From: VRUE01 sp963697915
GTDB taxonomy: Bacteria; Actinomycetota; Thermoleophilia; Solirubrobacterales; 70-9
Length of the DNA stretch: 64,000 nucleotides
NCBI GenBank assembly: GCA_963697915.1
Contig: OY969103.1
Location: forward strand, 2,666,001 to 2,730,000
Reading direction: 5' to 3'
This document shows positions 1-9,419 of the stretch, piece by piece. How positions within the stretch are numbered: position 1 is the stretch's first letter; each line of letters begins with the position of its first letter. Under the pieces are notes generated by a model, which saw only the letters and a list, made by a program, of their open reading frames with translations, was not told the origin of the DNA and did not search any database. Both the position numbers and the translations under genes were made by a program.

Positions 1-532
1 GGGCGAGGATGTGCTTGGTGTGGGTCTTGACCGTTTCCTCGCTGAGCCCGAGCTCGCGGGCGGCGGTCGCCGAGGAGCCGCCGTCGGCGAGCAGTTGCAG
101 GATCTCCCGCTGGCGGCGGGTCAGCTTGCCGCGGCTGCCGCTGGGCGGCACCGCGGGGTCGACGAAGCGCTCCTGTTCGAGCGCCGCGCGCGCCGCCCTC
201 ACCATCTCCTCGGCACTGGCGGTGCGGGCCACGTAGGCGGTGGCGCCTGCCTGCAGGGCGGCGGTCGCCAGGTGCCGTTCGGCCCGCTCGCCATGGGCGA
301 CGATGCCCATCCCGGGCGCCACGTCGCGCAGCAGCCGGATCGCCTCGTGGCCGTGCAGCATCGCGTCCTCGCCGGCGACGCCGCGGCGCAGGTCGACGAT
401 CGCCAGGTCGATGCTGCCGACGTCGCGGATGAGGCCGATCGCCTCGTCGCGGCTCTCGCTCTCGGAGAACTCGAAGTCCGCCCCCAAGGCCTCTCGCACA
501 CCGAGTCGGACCAGCGGCTGGGGGTCGATCAC
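1..532 (-). CDS. LuxR/NarL-type response regulator, 3' end outside window
   Basis: An N-terminal receiver-like domain is followed by a LuxR-type helix-turn-helix (LSEETVKTHTKH near positions 10-50), so this should be a DNA-binding response regulator. The end lies left of the window. The putative phospho-acceptor Asp is present (AIVDLRR). The usual acidic pair near the N-terminus reads VIDPQP, and the conserved Lys after beta-5 appears as Arg (AYVARTA), so phosphorylation may be atypical. An in-frame TAG at 569-571 limits the start. The only standard start codon is GTG at 532, which would clip the first beta strand; CTG at 556 would restore it. It is divergent from the Rrf2 gene at 610. Family is clear; partner kinase and targets are unknown. 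Confidence 0.75.
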   Translation of the reverse strand, partial: MIDPQPLVRLGVREALGADFEFSESESRDEAIGLIRDVGSIDLAIVDLRRGVAGEDAMLHGHEAIRLLRDVAPGMGIVAHGERAERHLATAALQAGATAYVARTASAEEMVRAARAALEQERFVDPAVPPSGSRGKLTRRQREILQLLADGGSSATAARELGLSEETVKTHTKHILA

Positions 533-609
533 CAGGCAGTGTGGACGTTCGCTCAGGACCGATCGATCCTATACCGAGCCAAGTCCGCCCCGTACGGTAG
601 AAAGGGCTT

Positions 610-1008
610 GTGATCTCGATCACCTCGAAGTCTCGCTACGCGGTCGTGGCGATGGCCGAGCTGGCCCGCTCGGGCGAGCGGCCGGTGCCGATCAAGGAGC
701 TGGCCGAGCGCCGCGGCATCCCCGAGCAGTTCCTCGAGCAGCTCTTCTCGACCCTGCGCCGCGGCGGCCTGCTGACCAGCCACCGGGGGATGAAGGGCGG
801 CTACACGCTTTCCCGTCCGGCCGACGAGATCACCGTCCTGGAGGTGGTCCAGACCCTCGATGGCAAGGTCGGCGAAGAGGCCGACGAGGCCGGTGGCATC
901 TGGGCCGAGGGCGTCGCCGCCCTGCGCAAGGTCTTCGGCCAGACCACGATCGCCGCCGTCGCCCGCCGCGAACTCGAGGAGTCGGGCTCGGGGATGTACT
1001 TCATCTAG
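610..1008 (+). CDS. Rrf2-family transcriptional regulator
   Basis: A 132-residue protein with the Rrf2 winged-helix layout: SKSRYAVVAMAELA at the N-terminus, the recognition region IPEQFLEQLFSTLRRGGLL near residues 37-55, and the wing GMKGGYTLSRP. The family includes IscR, NsrR and CymR. It contains no cysteine, so it cannot hold a Cys-ligated Fe-S cluster and is closer in that respect to CymR, a cysteine-metabolism repressor. The GTG start is preceded by AAAGGG at 601-606. cysK-cysE lie about 3.6 kb downstream; a link to them is speculation. A GTG-started lipoprotein gene follows 11 bp after the stop. Confidence 0.85.
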   Translation: MISITSKSRYAVVAMAELARSGERPVPIKELAERRGIPEQFLEQLFSTLRRGGLLTSHRGMKGGYTLSRPADEITVLEVVQTLDGKVGEEADEAGGIWAEGVAALRKVFGQTTIAAVARRELEESGSGMYFI

Positions 1009-1019
1009 GGGCAGGCGGG

Positions 1020-1289
1020 GTGCGTCGCTCAAAGCGAGGCTGGGGCTGGCTTGTCGTGCCGGCGTGCGGGCTGACCGCCTTGCTGGCGGGCTGCGGGCCG
1101 GTCGAGATCATCTCCGAATCCGACGACGAAAGCCTTGACCGTAGCCTCGCCGAGGACGACTGCTGGCGAGCCCGTTTCGTCCGCTACTCCCGGAGCGGGA
1201 ACCTGATCGCCCTGCGGCCCGACCTCTCATACGGCAGCTTTCGGGCGCGTGGCCGCACGCTTACGGGCTGCGCGGACCTTGACGGCTGA
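1020..1289 (+). CDS. small putative lipoprotein
   Basis: An 89-residue reading frame beginning GTG with a typical lipoprotein signal: basic start (RRSKRGWGW), hydrophobic stretch (LVVPACGLTALL) and lipobox LAGC with the Cys near residue 25. The mature part is acidic then basic, with two more cysteines (DDCWRARF, TGCADLDG), perhaps one disulfide. Purine-rich sequence precedes the start, and it lies 11 bp after the Rrf2 gene. Its 3' end overlaps the 5' end of the HAD gene in another frame. I recognise no family; the signal peptide is the main support. Confidence 0.5.
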   Translation: MRRSKRGWGWLVVPACGLTALLAGCGPVEIISESDDESLDRSLAEDDCWRARFVRYSRSGNLIALRPDLSYGSFRARGRTLTGCADLDG

Positions 1290-2151
1290 GGGCTCCAGCC
1301 AGGCCCCGATCCATGTCTGTGACCTGGACGGGACGCTGCTGCGCTCCGACGGGACGCTCGGCGAGTACTCGCGGGACGGGCTCTGCCGGTTGCTGGAGAA
1401 GGGGGTGAGGATCACGGTCGCCAGCGCCCGGGGGACGCCGGGGATGCGGGCGCTGCTGGACGGGGTGCCGTTCGAGCTGCCGGTGATCGAGCTGAACGGG
1501 GCGTTCGTCTCCGAGCTGGAGTCGGGGCGTCACTTGGTGTCCAACACGCTGGCCCCGGCGGAGGCCTGCGCCGCGGTGGGGGTGATCCTCGAGACCGGTG
1601 TCGACCCGGTGCTCTCCTCCTGGGACGGCCGCCGCGATCGTGTCCACTTCGGCGCCCTCGGCGACGAGTCGACCAGCTTCTACGTGACCGAGAAGCAGGC
1701 CTACGGCGACCCGAGGCTGGCTCCCTGCGAGGACTTCCTGGCGGTCGCCGGGCGCGAGGACGTCGCTCAGATCACCACCTTCGCGCTCGACGCGGAGGCC
1801 GACGCGCTGGTCGAGCGGCTGCGGCGGGTGATCGGCGCCGACGCCGCCGTACACAGCCAGAGCAACACCTACCGCCCGGGCTGGACCGAAGTCCTGGTCC
1901 AGCACCGCGCCTCGCAGAAGGGCACCGCGATCCCGGCCCTGCTCAGCGCCTGCGAGGCCGCCGACGCCGAGATCGTCGCCTGCGGCGATCACCTCAACGA
2001 CCTGGGGATGTTCGCGCTCGCGGCCCACAGCATCGCCCCGGCCAACGCGCACCCCGAGGTCCGCGCCAGCGCCACCGAGGTGGTCGCCTCCAACGACGAG
2101 GACGGGATCGTCCGCCACCTGCTCGAACGCCACGCCCTGCCCGCGGGCTGA
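1249..2151 (+). CDS. Cof-type HAD-superfamily phosphatase
   Basis: A HAD hydrolase of the Cof/YidA class (C2b cap), expected to dephosphorylate sugar phosphates or similar small metabolites in the cytoplasm. Motif I is DLDGTLLRSDG (Asp nucleophile near residue 25), motif III Lys lies in SQKGTAI (near 224), and motif IV is CGDHLNDLGMF (near 245). The length of 300 residues fits the family. The start is uncertain: GTG 1249 is given, but TTG 1279 would leave 11 bases of overlap with the preceding lipoprotein frame instead of 41. Substrate cannot be told from sequence. Confidence 0.85.
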   Translation: MAARLRAARTLTAEGSSQAPIHVCDLDGTLLRSDGTLGEYSRDGLCRLLEKGVRITVASARGTPGMRALLDGVPFELPVIELNGAFVSELESGRHLVSNTLAPAEACAAVGVILETGVDPVLSSWDGRRDRVHFGALGDESTSFYVTEKQAYGDPRLAPCEDFLAVAGREDVAQITTFALDAEADALVERLRRVIGADAAVHSQSNTYRPGWTEVLVQHRASQKGTAIPALLSACEAADAEIVACGDHLNDLGMFALAAHSIAPANAHPEVRASATEVVASNDEDGIVRHLLERHALPAG

Positions 2152-2154
2152 GGC

Positions 2155-2715
2155 TCAGGGGCGGCGGATGCCGCGCAGCGCCAGCTCGGCCAGGCGGTGG
2201 GCCGACTCGGGGCCGATGCCGGCCAGCTCGCGCAGCGAGCAGAAGACCAGGCGCAGGTCCTGGTGGGAGGCGTCGTCGCGCAGGACGCCGGCCTCGCGGG
2301 CGCGCTCGACCAGGAGGGCGAGGGCGTCGGTGGCGGCGGCGCGGGCCGCACGCACGTCCTCGCTGGCGAAGGCCGCCTCGTCCCAGGCGGTCTGCGAGAG
2401 GGCGTCGGCGACGCAGTCGTCGACGGTCGCGTGGGTGGCGTCGGTCAAGCCTTCCCAGGCGTCCTCGGCCTCGAGCGCGGCGAGGAAGCGCTCGCGCAGG
2501 ACCCGCGAGCGCTCGATCACCAGCGCGGCGATCAGCTCGTCCTTGCTGCCGACCTGGCGGTAGATGCTGCCGACGCCGACGCCGAGCGTCGCCGCCAGGA
2601 CCGGCATCGAGACGTCGGTGCCAGAGCGGGCAAAGAGCTCGTTCGCGACCTCGAGCGTGCGATCGCGCTTCTGCTCGCCGCTGAGGGAGGACCAGGGTGG
2701 AGCCGGAATGGCCAT
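2155..2715 (-). CDS. TetR-family transcriptional regulator
   Basis: A 186-residue TetR-like repressor. The N-terminal helix-turn-helix is at residues 20-60, with recognition region LGVGVGSIYRQVGSKDELI; the C-terminal helical ligand domain is poorly conserved. It is divergent from ilvD, and its ATG sits inside a 16-bp palindrome repeated at the ilvD start, which is the obvious operator. On the minus strand TAGAGT (2727-2722) lies 6 bases before the ATG, so the mRNA is probably leaderless and the protein likely represses itself. Whether ilvD is its real target is inference from position. Confidence 0.88.
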   Translation of the reverse strand: MAIPAPPWSSLSGEQKRDRTLEVANELFARSGTDVSMPVLAATLGVGVGSIYRQVGSKDELIAALVIERSRVLRERFLAALEAEDAWEGLTDATHATVDDCVADALSQTAWDEAAFASEDVRAARAAATDALALLVERAREAGVLRDDASHQDLRLVFCSLRELAGIGPESAHRLAELALRGIRRP

Positions 2716-2756
2716 TCCGCTACTCTACCGGGCGAGTGACCGGAATGACCATTCCG
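2704..2756. promoter_or_regulatory. twin palindromic operators in the tetR-ilvD divergent promoter
   Basis: CGGAATGGCCATTCCG (2704-2719) and CGGAATGACCATTCCG (2741-2756) are near-identical 16-bp palindromes with centres 37 bp apart. The first contains the tetR ATG and the second the ilvD ATG at 2745. Between them TACTCT (2721-2726, plus) and TAGAGT (2727-2722, minus) could be overlapping -10 elements. Size, symmetry and place fit TetR-family operators; binding is not shown. Confidence 0.7.
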
Positions 2757-4616
2757 CTTAGATCCCGCACCGTCACCCACGGCCGCAACATGGCCGGCGC
2801 CCGGGCGCTCCTGCGCGCCGCCGGCGTCGCCCGCGAGGACTTCGGCAAGCCGATCGTCGCCGTCGCCAACTCCTACACCCAGTTCGTCCCCGGCCACACG
2901 CACCTGAAGCCGGTGGGGGAGGTGGTCGCGGCTGCCGTGCGCGAGGCGGGCGGCGTGCCGCTCGAGTTCAACACGATCGCCGTCGACGACGGGATCGCGA
3001 TGGGCCACGGCGGCATGCTCTACTCGCTGCCCTCGCGCGACCTGATCGCCGACAGCGTCGAGTACATGGTCAACGCCCACCGCGCCGACGCGATGGTCTG
3101 CATCTCCAACTGCGACAAGATCACGCCGGGGATGCTGTGCGCGGCGCTGCGGCTGAACGTGCCGACGGTCTTCGTCTCCGGCGGGCCGATGGAGGGCGGC
3201 AGCGCGGTGCTGGTCGACGGCACGGTGCGCCGGCGGCTCAACCTGATCAGCGCGATCGCCAGCTCGGCCGCGGAGGACGTCGGCGACGAGGACCTCGCCC
3301 GGCTCGAGGAGGCCGCCTGCCCGACCTGCGGCTCCTGCTCGGGGATGTTCACCGCCAACTCGATGAACTGCCTGACCGAGGCCCTCGGCCTGGCCCTGCC
3401 CGGCAACGGCTCGACCCTCGCCACCCACACCGCTCGCCGCCGCCTCTACGAGGACGCCGGCCGCACGGCGGTCGAGATCGCCACCCGCCACTACGAGCAG
3501 GGCGACACGAGCGTCCTGCCGCGCGCGATCGCCTCCCGCGCCGCGTTCGAGAACGCGATGGCGCTCGACGTCGCGATGGGCGGCTCGACCAACACCGTCC
3601 TGCACCTGCTCGCCGCCGCCCGCGAGGGCGAGGTCGAGTTCGCGATGGCCGACATCGACGCGCTCTCGCGGCGGGTTCCCTGCATCTGCAAGGTGGCGCC
3701 GAACGGCACTTACCTGATGGAGGACGTCCACCGCGCCGGCGGCATCCCGGCGGTGCTCGGCGAGCTGCGCCGCGCCGGCCTGCTGCACGAGTCGGTCGCC
3801 TCGGTCCACTCGCGCACGCTTGGGGAGTGGCTCGACGCCTGGGACGTGCGCGGCCCGGCCCCGACCGGTGAGGCGATCGACCTCTTCCACGCGGCGCCCG
3901 GCTGCCGGCGCTCGGCCTCGGCGTTCTCGCAATCGGAGCGCTGGGAGTCGCTCGACACCGACGCCGCGGAGGGCTGCATCCGCGACGTCGCCCACGCCCA
4001 CAGCGCCGACGGCGGGCTCGCCGTCCTGTACGGCAACCTCGCTGAGCGCGGCTGCGTGGTGAAGGCGGCCGGGGTCGACGACTCGCTGCTGCGCTTCCAC
4101 GGCCCGGCGGTCGTGGTCGAGTCCCAGGAGGAGGCGGCCGAGCTGATCCTCGGCGGCGACATCGAGCCCGGCGACGTGCTCGTCGTCCGCTACGAGGGGC
4201 CGCGCGGCGGGCCCGGCATGCAGGAGATGCTCTACCCGACCTCCTACCTCAAGGGCCGCGGCTTGGCCGGGTCCTGCGCCTTGATCACCGATGGCCGCTT
4301 CTCCGGCGGCAGCTCGGGGCTCTCGATCGGCCACGTCTCACCCGAGGCGGCGGCGGGCGGCGCGATCGCCCTGGTCCGAGACGGTGACACGATCGCGATC
4401 GACATCCCGGCGCGCTCGATCGAGCTCGAGGTCGGCGAGGAGGAGCTGGCGGCGCGTCGCGGCCAGCTCGAGGCGGGTGACGGCTACGTGCCCGCCGCCC
4501 GCGAGCGCCCGGTCTCCCAGGCGCTGCGCGCCTACGCCGCGATGGCGACCTCGGCCGACACCGGCGCCGTCCGCGACGTCGAGCTCGCCGTGAACGGCGC
4601 TAGATTGGAGCCGTGA
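2745..4616 (+). CDS. ilvD: dihydroxy-acid dehydratase
   Basis: Converts 2,3-dihydroxy-isovalerate and its methyl homologue to the 2-oxo acids of valine/leucine and isoleucine synthesis. Fe-S ligands are visible as NCDKIT (Cys near 123) and CPTCGSCSGM (near 192-201), followed by GLALPGNGS; GRFSGGSSGLSIGHVSPEA is the conserved C-terminal motif. The 623 residues match the IlvD/Edd family, and the branched-chain motifs favour IlvD over Edd. ATG 2745 is chosen because the following residues (LRSRTVTHGR) match family N-termini; GTG 2736 is an in-frame alternative. It is divergent from tetR and followed by cysK after 25 bp. Confidence 0.93.
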   Translation: MTIPLRSRTVTHGRNMAGARALLRAAGVAREDFGKPIVAVANSYTQFVPGHTHLKPVGEVVAAAVREAGGVPLEFNTIAVDDGIAMGHGGMLYSLPSRDLIADSVEYMVNAHRADAMVCISNCDKITPGMLCAALRLNVPTVFVSGGPMEGGSAVLVDGTVRRRLNLISAIASSAAEDVGDEDLARLEEAACPTCGSCSGMFTANSMNCLTEALGLALPGNGSTLATHTARRRLYEDAGRTAVEIATRHYEQGDTSVLPRAIASRAAFENAMALDVAMGGSTNTVLHLLAAAREGEVEFAMADIDALSRRVPCICKVAPNGTYLMEDVHRAGGIPAVLGELRRAGLLHESVASVHSRTLGEWLDAWDVRGPAPTGEAIDLFHAAPGCRRSASAFSQSERWESLDTDAAEGCIRDVAHAHSADGGLAVLYGNLAERGCVVKAAGVDDSLLRFHGPAVVVESQEEAAELILGGDIEPGDVLVVRYEGPRGGPGMQEMLYPTSYLKGRGLAGSCALITDGRFSGGSSGLSIGHVSPEAAAGGAIALVRDGDTIAIDIPARSIELEVGEEELAARRGQLEAGDGYVPAARERPVSQALRAYAAMATSADTGAVRDVELAVNGARLEP

Positions 4617-4641
4617 ACGCCCCCGCCAGAGACGCGACCCG

Positions 4642-5561
<920 letters not shown>

Positions 5562-5565
<4 letters not shown>

Positions 5566-6290
5566 GCCTTCTCAAGCGAGTCGTCGGGGAGATCCGCGCG
5601 GACGTCGCCGCGGCCCGCGACCGCGACCCCGCCGCCAAGGGCGTCTCCAGCTTCGAGATCCTGACCAGCTGGGCCGGCGTGCAGGCGCTGCTCGCCCACC
5701 GCGTCGCGCACGCGCTGCGTGCCTCCGGCGTGCCGCTGGCGCCGCGCACGATCGCCTACCTGACCCGCTCGGTGACCGGGGTCGAGATCCACCCGGCGGC
5801 GCGGATCGGGCCGGAATTCTTCATCGACCACGGCTCCGGCGTGGTGATCGGCGAGACCGCCGAGATCGGCCGCCGGGTGACGCTCTACCAGGGAGTGACC
5901 CTGGGCGGCACCGGGTTCCAGCCCGGCAAGCGCCACCCGACCCTGGGCGACAACGTCACGGTCGGCTCCGGCGCCAAGCTGCTCGGCCCGATCGCGGTCG
6001 GCGACGGCGCAAAGATCGGCGCCAACACGGTCGTCGTCGAGGACGTGCCGCCCTCCTCGACCGTGGTCGGCAACCCCGGCCACCCGGTGCGGGTAGAAGG
6101 GCGGAGGCCGGAGGGCCCCGACGCCGACTGGATCCACCTGCCCGACCCGATCGCCGAGGCGATCAAGACGCTCTCCGAGCGAATCGCGAAGCTCGAGGAG
6201 CGGCTCGCCGAGCTCGACGGCGGCAGCGCCGGAGACAACGGCGAGCAGGGCCTGCAACCCCGCACAGGGCGCTCTTCGGCCGGGGGTTGA
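5562..6290 (+). CDS. cysE: serine O-acetyltransferase
   Basis: Makes O-acetylserine from serine and acetyl-CoA for CysK. A left-handed parallel beta-helix of hexapeptide repeats spans roughly residues 65-180 (GVEIHPAARIG, GVVIGETAEIG, VTLGGTG), with the catalytic His in FIDHGSG. It is the short EpsC/plant-like form with a reduced N-terminal domain. After the helix a non-conserved tail includes a short coiled coil (ERIAKLEERLAEL) and a polar end. It overlaps cysK by 4 bp. Confidence 0.93.
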
Positions 6291-6321
6291 CCGGCCGGGG
6301 CCGCCACTATTGTCGGAGGCG

Positions 6322-8538
6322 ATGTTGACGGCTGAGCCAGCCCCGACCGAACCCGGCGCCGACCGCGCCGAGCGCCTGCTCGCCGACCTCAACGGGCCGC
6401 AGCGGGAGGCCGTCCGTCACGGCGAGGGACCGCTGCTGGTCCTCGCCGGCGCCGGCTCGGGCAAGACCCGCGTGCTCACCCACCGGATCGCCTACCTGCT
6501 GGCCACGGACAAGGCGCGGCCGAGGGAGATCCTCGCGATCACCTTCACCAACAAGGCCGCGACCGAGATGCGCGAGCGGGTCGAGGCGCTGGTCGGCCGC
6601 TCGGCCCGGGCGATGTGGGTGACGACCTTCCACTCGGCCTGCGCGCGGATGCTGCGTGTTGACGCCGAGCGGCTCGGCTACTCGAAGAGCTTCACGATCT
6701 ACGACGAGTCGGACTCGCTGCGGATGCTCAAACGCTGCTTGGAGGAGCTCCACGTCGACCCCAAGCGCTACCCGCCACGGGCGATCCGCTCGCAGATCTC
6801 CGGCGCCAAGAACCAGCTGGTCGACGCCGCCGCCTACGAGCAGGCTCAGGGCAGTGTCTTCGAGGAGGTCACCGCGGCCGCCTACGCGCTCTACGAGAAG
6901 CGGATGCTGGCGGCCAACGCGATGGACTTCGACGACCTCCTGGTCCGCACCGTCAACGCGCTGGAGCTCTTCGACGAGGCGCGCGAGCGCTGGCAGCGCA
7001 CCTTCCGCCACGTCCTCGTCGATGAGTACCAGGACACCAACCACGCCCAGTACCGATTGCTTCAGTTACTCACTTCAAACCATGGAAATTTGATGGTTGT
7101 AGGAGACGAGGATCAGTCGGTCTACGGGTTCAGGCACGCCGACATCCGCAACATCCTCGACTTCGAGCGCGACTTCCCTGAGGCCGAGGTGGTCAAGCTC
7201 GAGCAGAACTACCGCTCGACGCAGACGATCCTCTCGGCCGCCAACGCGGTGGTCGAGCGCAACCGCGAACGGCGGCCGAAGGAGCTCTGGACCGAGATCT
7301 CCGGCGGCGAGCCGCTGCAGCTGCGCGAGCTCGGCGACGAGCACGAGGAGGCGCGCTGGGTGGCGGGGGAGATCGAGCGCCTCGGCGAGGAGGAGGGGAT
7401 GCGGCGCGAGGAGGTCGCGGTCTTCTACCGGACCAACGCGATGAGCCGGGTGCTGGAGGACACGCTGGTCCGCTTCGAGCTGCCCTACCAGGTGATCGGC
7501 GGCACCAAGTTCTACGAGCGGGCCGAGATCAAGGACGCCGTCGCCTACCTCAGCCTGCTCGCCAATCCGGCCGACCAGGTCTCCTTTGCCCGCATCGTCA
7601 ACTCGCCGCGGCGCGGGATCGGCAACACCAGCCAAGGCCGGCTCGCCGCGCACGCCAACACCACCGGCCTGCCGATCTGGGAGGTCGCCGAACGGGTCGA
7701 GGAGGTGCCCGGCCTGGGCGCGGCGGCGATCAAGGCGGTCTCGCGCTTCCAGGAGACGATGGAGGGGCTGCGCGAACGCGCCGAGGACTCCCCGGTCGGC
7801 GAGCTGCTGGAGGCGACCCTGCACGAGAGCGGCTACCTGGATGCGCTGGCGGCCGAGCGCACGATCGAAGCCGAAGGCCGGATCGAGAACCTCGAGGAGC
7901 TGGTCGGGATGGCCCGCGAGTTCGACGTCAACCGCGAGCTGGAGGGCGAGGGCGAGGAAACCCCGCTGGAGGAGTTCCTGCAGCAGATCTCGCTGGTCAC
8001 CCAGCAGGACGAGCTGCGCGACGAGTCGGCGATCACGTTGATGACCCTGCACAACGCCAAGGGCCTCGAGTACGAGACGGTCTTCATCGTCGGCTGCGAG
8101 GAGGGCGCCTTCCCGCACATGAAATCGCTCGAAGAGGGGGGCGAGGAGGAGGAGCGGCGGCTCTGTTATGTCGGCATCACCCGCGCCCGCCAGCGCCTCT
8201 ACCTGACCTGGGCGCGCGAACGGCGGCTCTTCGGCCGCGCCGAGCGCAACCTGCCCTCGCGCTTCGTCGACGAGCTGCCGGCGGAGCTGACCGAACGCGA
8301 GGGGGGCTCCTCCGGCTCGGTGGGCGGCTGGGGCGAGAGCATCGCTCCGGGCGAGGGCGCCGGGGTCGACCCGGGCGCGGCGTTGGAGCTGCGCACCGGC
8401 GACGACGTCGTCCACGCCAGCTTCGGCGACGGCGTCGTCACCGCGGTCGAGCCCGGCGGCGTGGTCGTCGTCCGCTTCGCCAGCGAGGGCACCGAGCGCA
8501 AGCTGATGGCGGACTACGCCCCGATCCGGAAGCGGTGA
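6322..8538 (+). CDS. pcrA: UvrD/PcrA-type DNA helicase
   Basis: A superfamily 1A 3'-5' helicase for repair and replication restart. Motifs occur in order: Walker A GAGSGKTR (near residue 45), VDEYQDTN (II), VVGDEDQSVYGFRH (III), EQNYRST (IV), LMTLHNAKGLEYE (V) and YVGITRARQRLYL (VI). The C-terminal 45 residues (DDVVHASFGDGVVTAVEPGG) look like the Tudor-like RNA-polymerase-binding domain of PcrA. ATG 6322 follows GGAGG closely; TTG 6310 and 6325 are alternatives. A 60-base patch at 7051-7110 is unusually AT-rich. Its stop overlaps the folD start. Confidence 0.93.
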   Translation: MLTAEPAPTEPGADRAERLLADLNGPQREAVRHGEGPLLVLAGAGSGKTRVLTHRIAYLLATDKARPREILAITFTNKAATEMRERVEALVGRSARAMWVTTFHSACARMLRVDAERLGYSKSFTIYDESDSLRMLKRCLEELHVDPKRYPPRAIRSQISGAKNQLVDAAAYEQAQGSVFEEVTAAAYALYEKRMLAANAMDFDDLLVRTVNALELFDEARERWQRTFRHVLVDEYQDTNHAQYRLLQLLTSNHGNLMVVGDEDQSVYGFRHADIRNILDFERDFPEAEVVKLEQNYRSTQTILSAANAVVERNRERRPKELWTEISGGEPLQLRELGDEHEEARWVAGEIERLGEEEGMRREEVAVFYRTNAMSRVLEDTLVRFELPYQVIGGTKFYERAEIKDAVAYLSLLANPADQVSFARIVNSPRRGIGNTSQGRLAAHANTTGLPIWEVAERVEEVPGLGAAAIKAVSRFQETMEGLRERAEDSPVGELLEATLHESGYLDALAAERTIEAEGRIENLEELVGMAREFDVNRELEGEGEETPLEEFLQQISLVTQQDELRDESAITLMTLHNAKGLEYETVFIVGCEEGAFPHMKSLEEGGEEEERRLCYVGITRARQRLYLTWARERRLFGRAERNLPSRFVDELPAELTEREGGSSGSVGGWGESIAPGEGAGVDPGAALELRTGDDVVHASFGDGVVTAVEPGGVVVVRFASEGTERKLMADYAPIRKR

Positions 8539-9383
8539 GGACGATCGCCGCACGGCTGATAGACGGCAAGGCGGTTGCCGCGCGGATCCGCGAGCGGGTG
8601 CGGGAGGAGGTCGCCGGCATGCCCTCGCCGCCGGGCCTGGCGACGATCCTCGTCGGCGGCGACCCCGCCTCGGCCGTCTACGTGCGGATGAAGCGCGAAG
8701 ACTCGGCCGAGGTCGGCATCGCGTCCTTCCACCACGAGCCCGGCGGCGACGTCTCGCAGGAGGAGCTGGCGACGCTGATCGAGTCGCTCAACGCAGACGA
8801 GCGCGTGCACGGGGTCCTCCTGCAGCTGCCGCTGCCAGACCACCTCGACCAGGACCCGCTGATCGAGCTGATCGACCCGGCCAAGGACGTCGACGGCCTG
8901 ACCCCGCTCAACGCCGGCAGGCTCATGCAGGGAAGGGAGGACGCGGTCGCGCCCTGCACGCCGGCCGGGGTGATCGAGCTGCTGCGCGACACGGGCGTCG
9001 AGCTGGAAGGCGCCAACGCGGTCGTGATCGGCCGCTCGATCCTCGTCGGCAAGCCGCTCGCCGCCCTGCTGCTGGCCGAGAACGCGACCGTCACCCACTG
9101 CCACTCGCGGACCGCCGACCTCGCCTCGGTCTGCCGCCGGGCCGATCTCATCGTGGCGGCGGCGGGGCAGCCCGGGCTGATCACCGCGGAGATGGTCGAC
9201 GAGGGCGCGACGGTGATCGACGTCGGCACCAACAAGGTCGACGGGAGGCTCGTCGGCGACGTCGATTTCGACTCGGTGCGCGAGGTGGCCGGTGCGATCA
9301 CCCCGGTGCCGGGCGGCGTCGGGCCGATGACCCGCGCGATGCTGCTCGAAAATACGTTGGCTGCCGCCCGGGCCCGCGTGTAG
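8535..9383 (+). CDS. folD: methylenetetrahydrofolate dehydrogenase/cyclohydrolase
   Basis: Bifunctional cytosolic enzyme interconverting 5,10-methylene-, 5,10-methenyl- and 10-formyl-tetrahydrofolate with NADP. The catalytic Lys is in YVRMKREDSAEVG (near residue 53), the family signature LLQLPLPDHLD follows, and the NADP fold has VIGRSILVGKPLAALLL and PVPGGVGPMT. At 282 residues it is standard length. The GTG start overlaps the pcrA stop by 4 bp (GTGA), so it is co-transcribed with pcrA. Confidence 0.94.
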   Translation: MRTIAARLIDGKAVAARIRERVREEVAGMPSPPGLATILVGGDPASAVYVRMKREDSAEVGIASFHHEPGGDVSQEELATLIESLNADERVHGVLLQLPLPDHLDQDPLIELIDPAKDVDGLTPLNAGRLMQGREDAVAPCTPAGVIELLRDTGVELEGANAVVIGRSILVGKPLAALLLAENATVTHCHSRTADLASVCRRADLIVAAAGQPGLITAEMVDEGATVIDVGTNKVDGRLVGDVDFDSVREVAGAITPVPGGVGPMTRAMLLENTLAAARARV

Positions 9384-9419
9384 GGTCGGCTCGACCCCTA
9401 CTCCCGGAGGGATGTGCTG

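Noticed and set aside
1989..4334. Long antisense open frames opposite tetR and ilvD (including a 600-residue frame)
   Set aside because: Codon-mirroring in GC-rich coding DNA yields long low-complexity Arg/Ala/Gly frames. The plus-strand ilvD has full family motifs.
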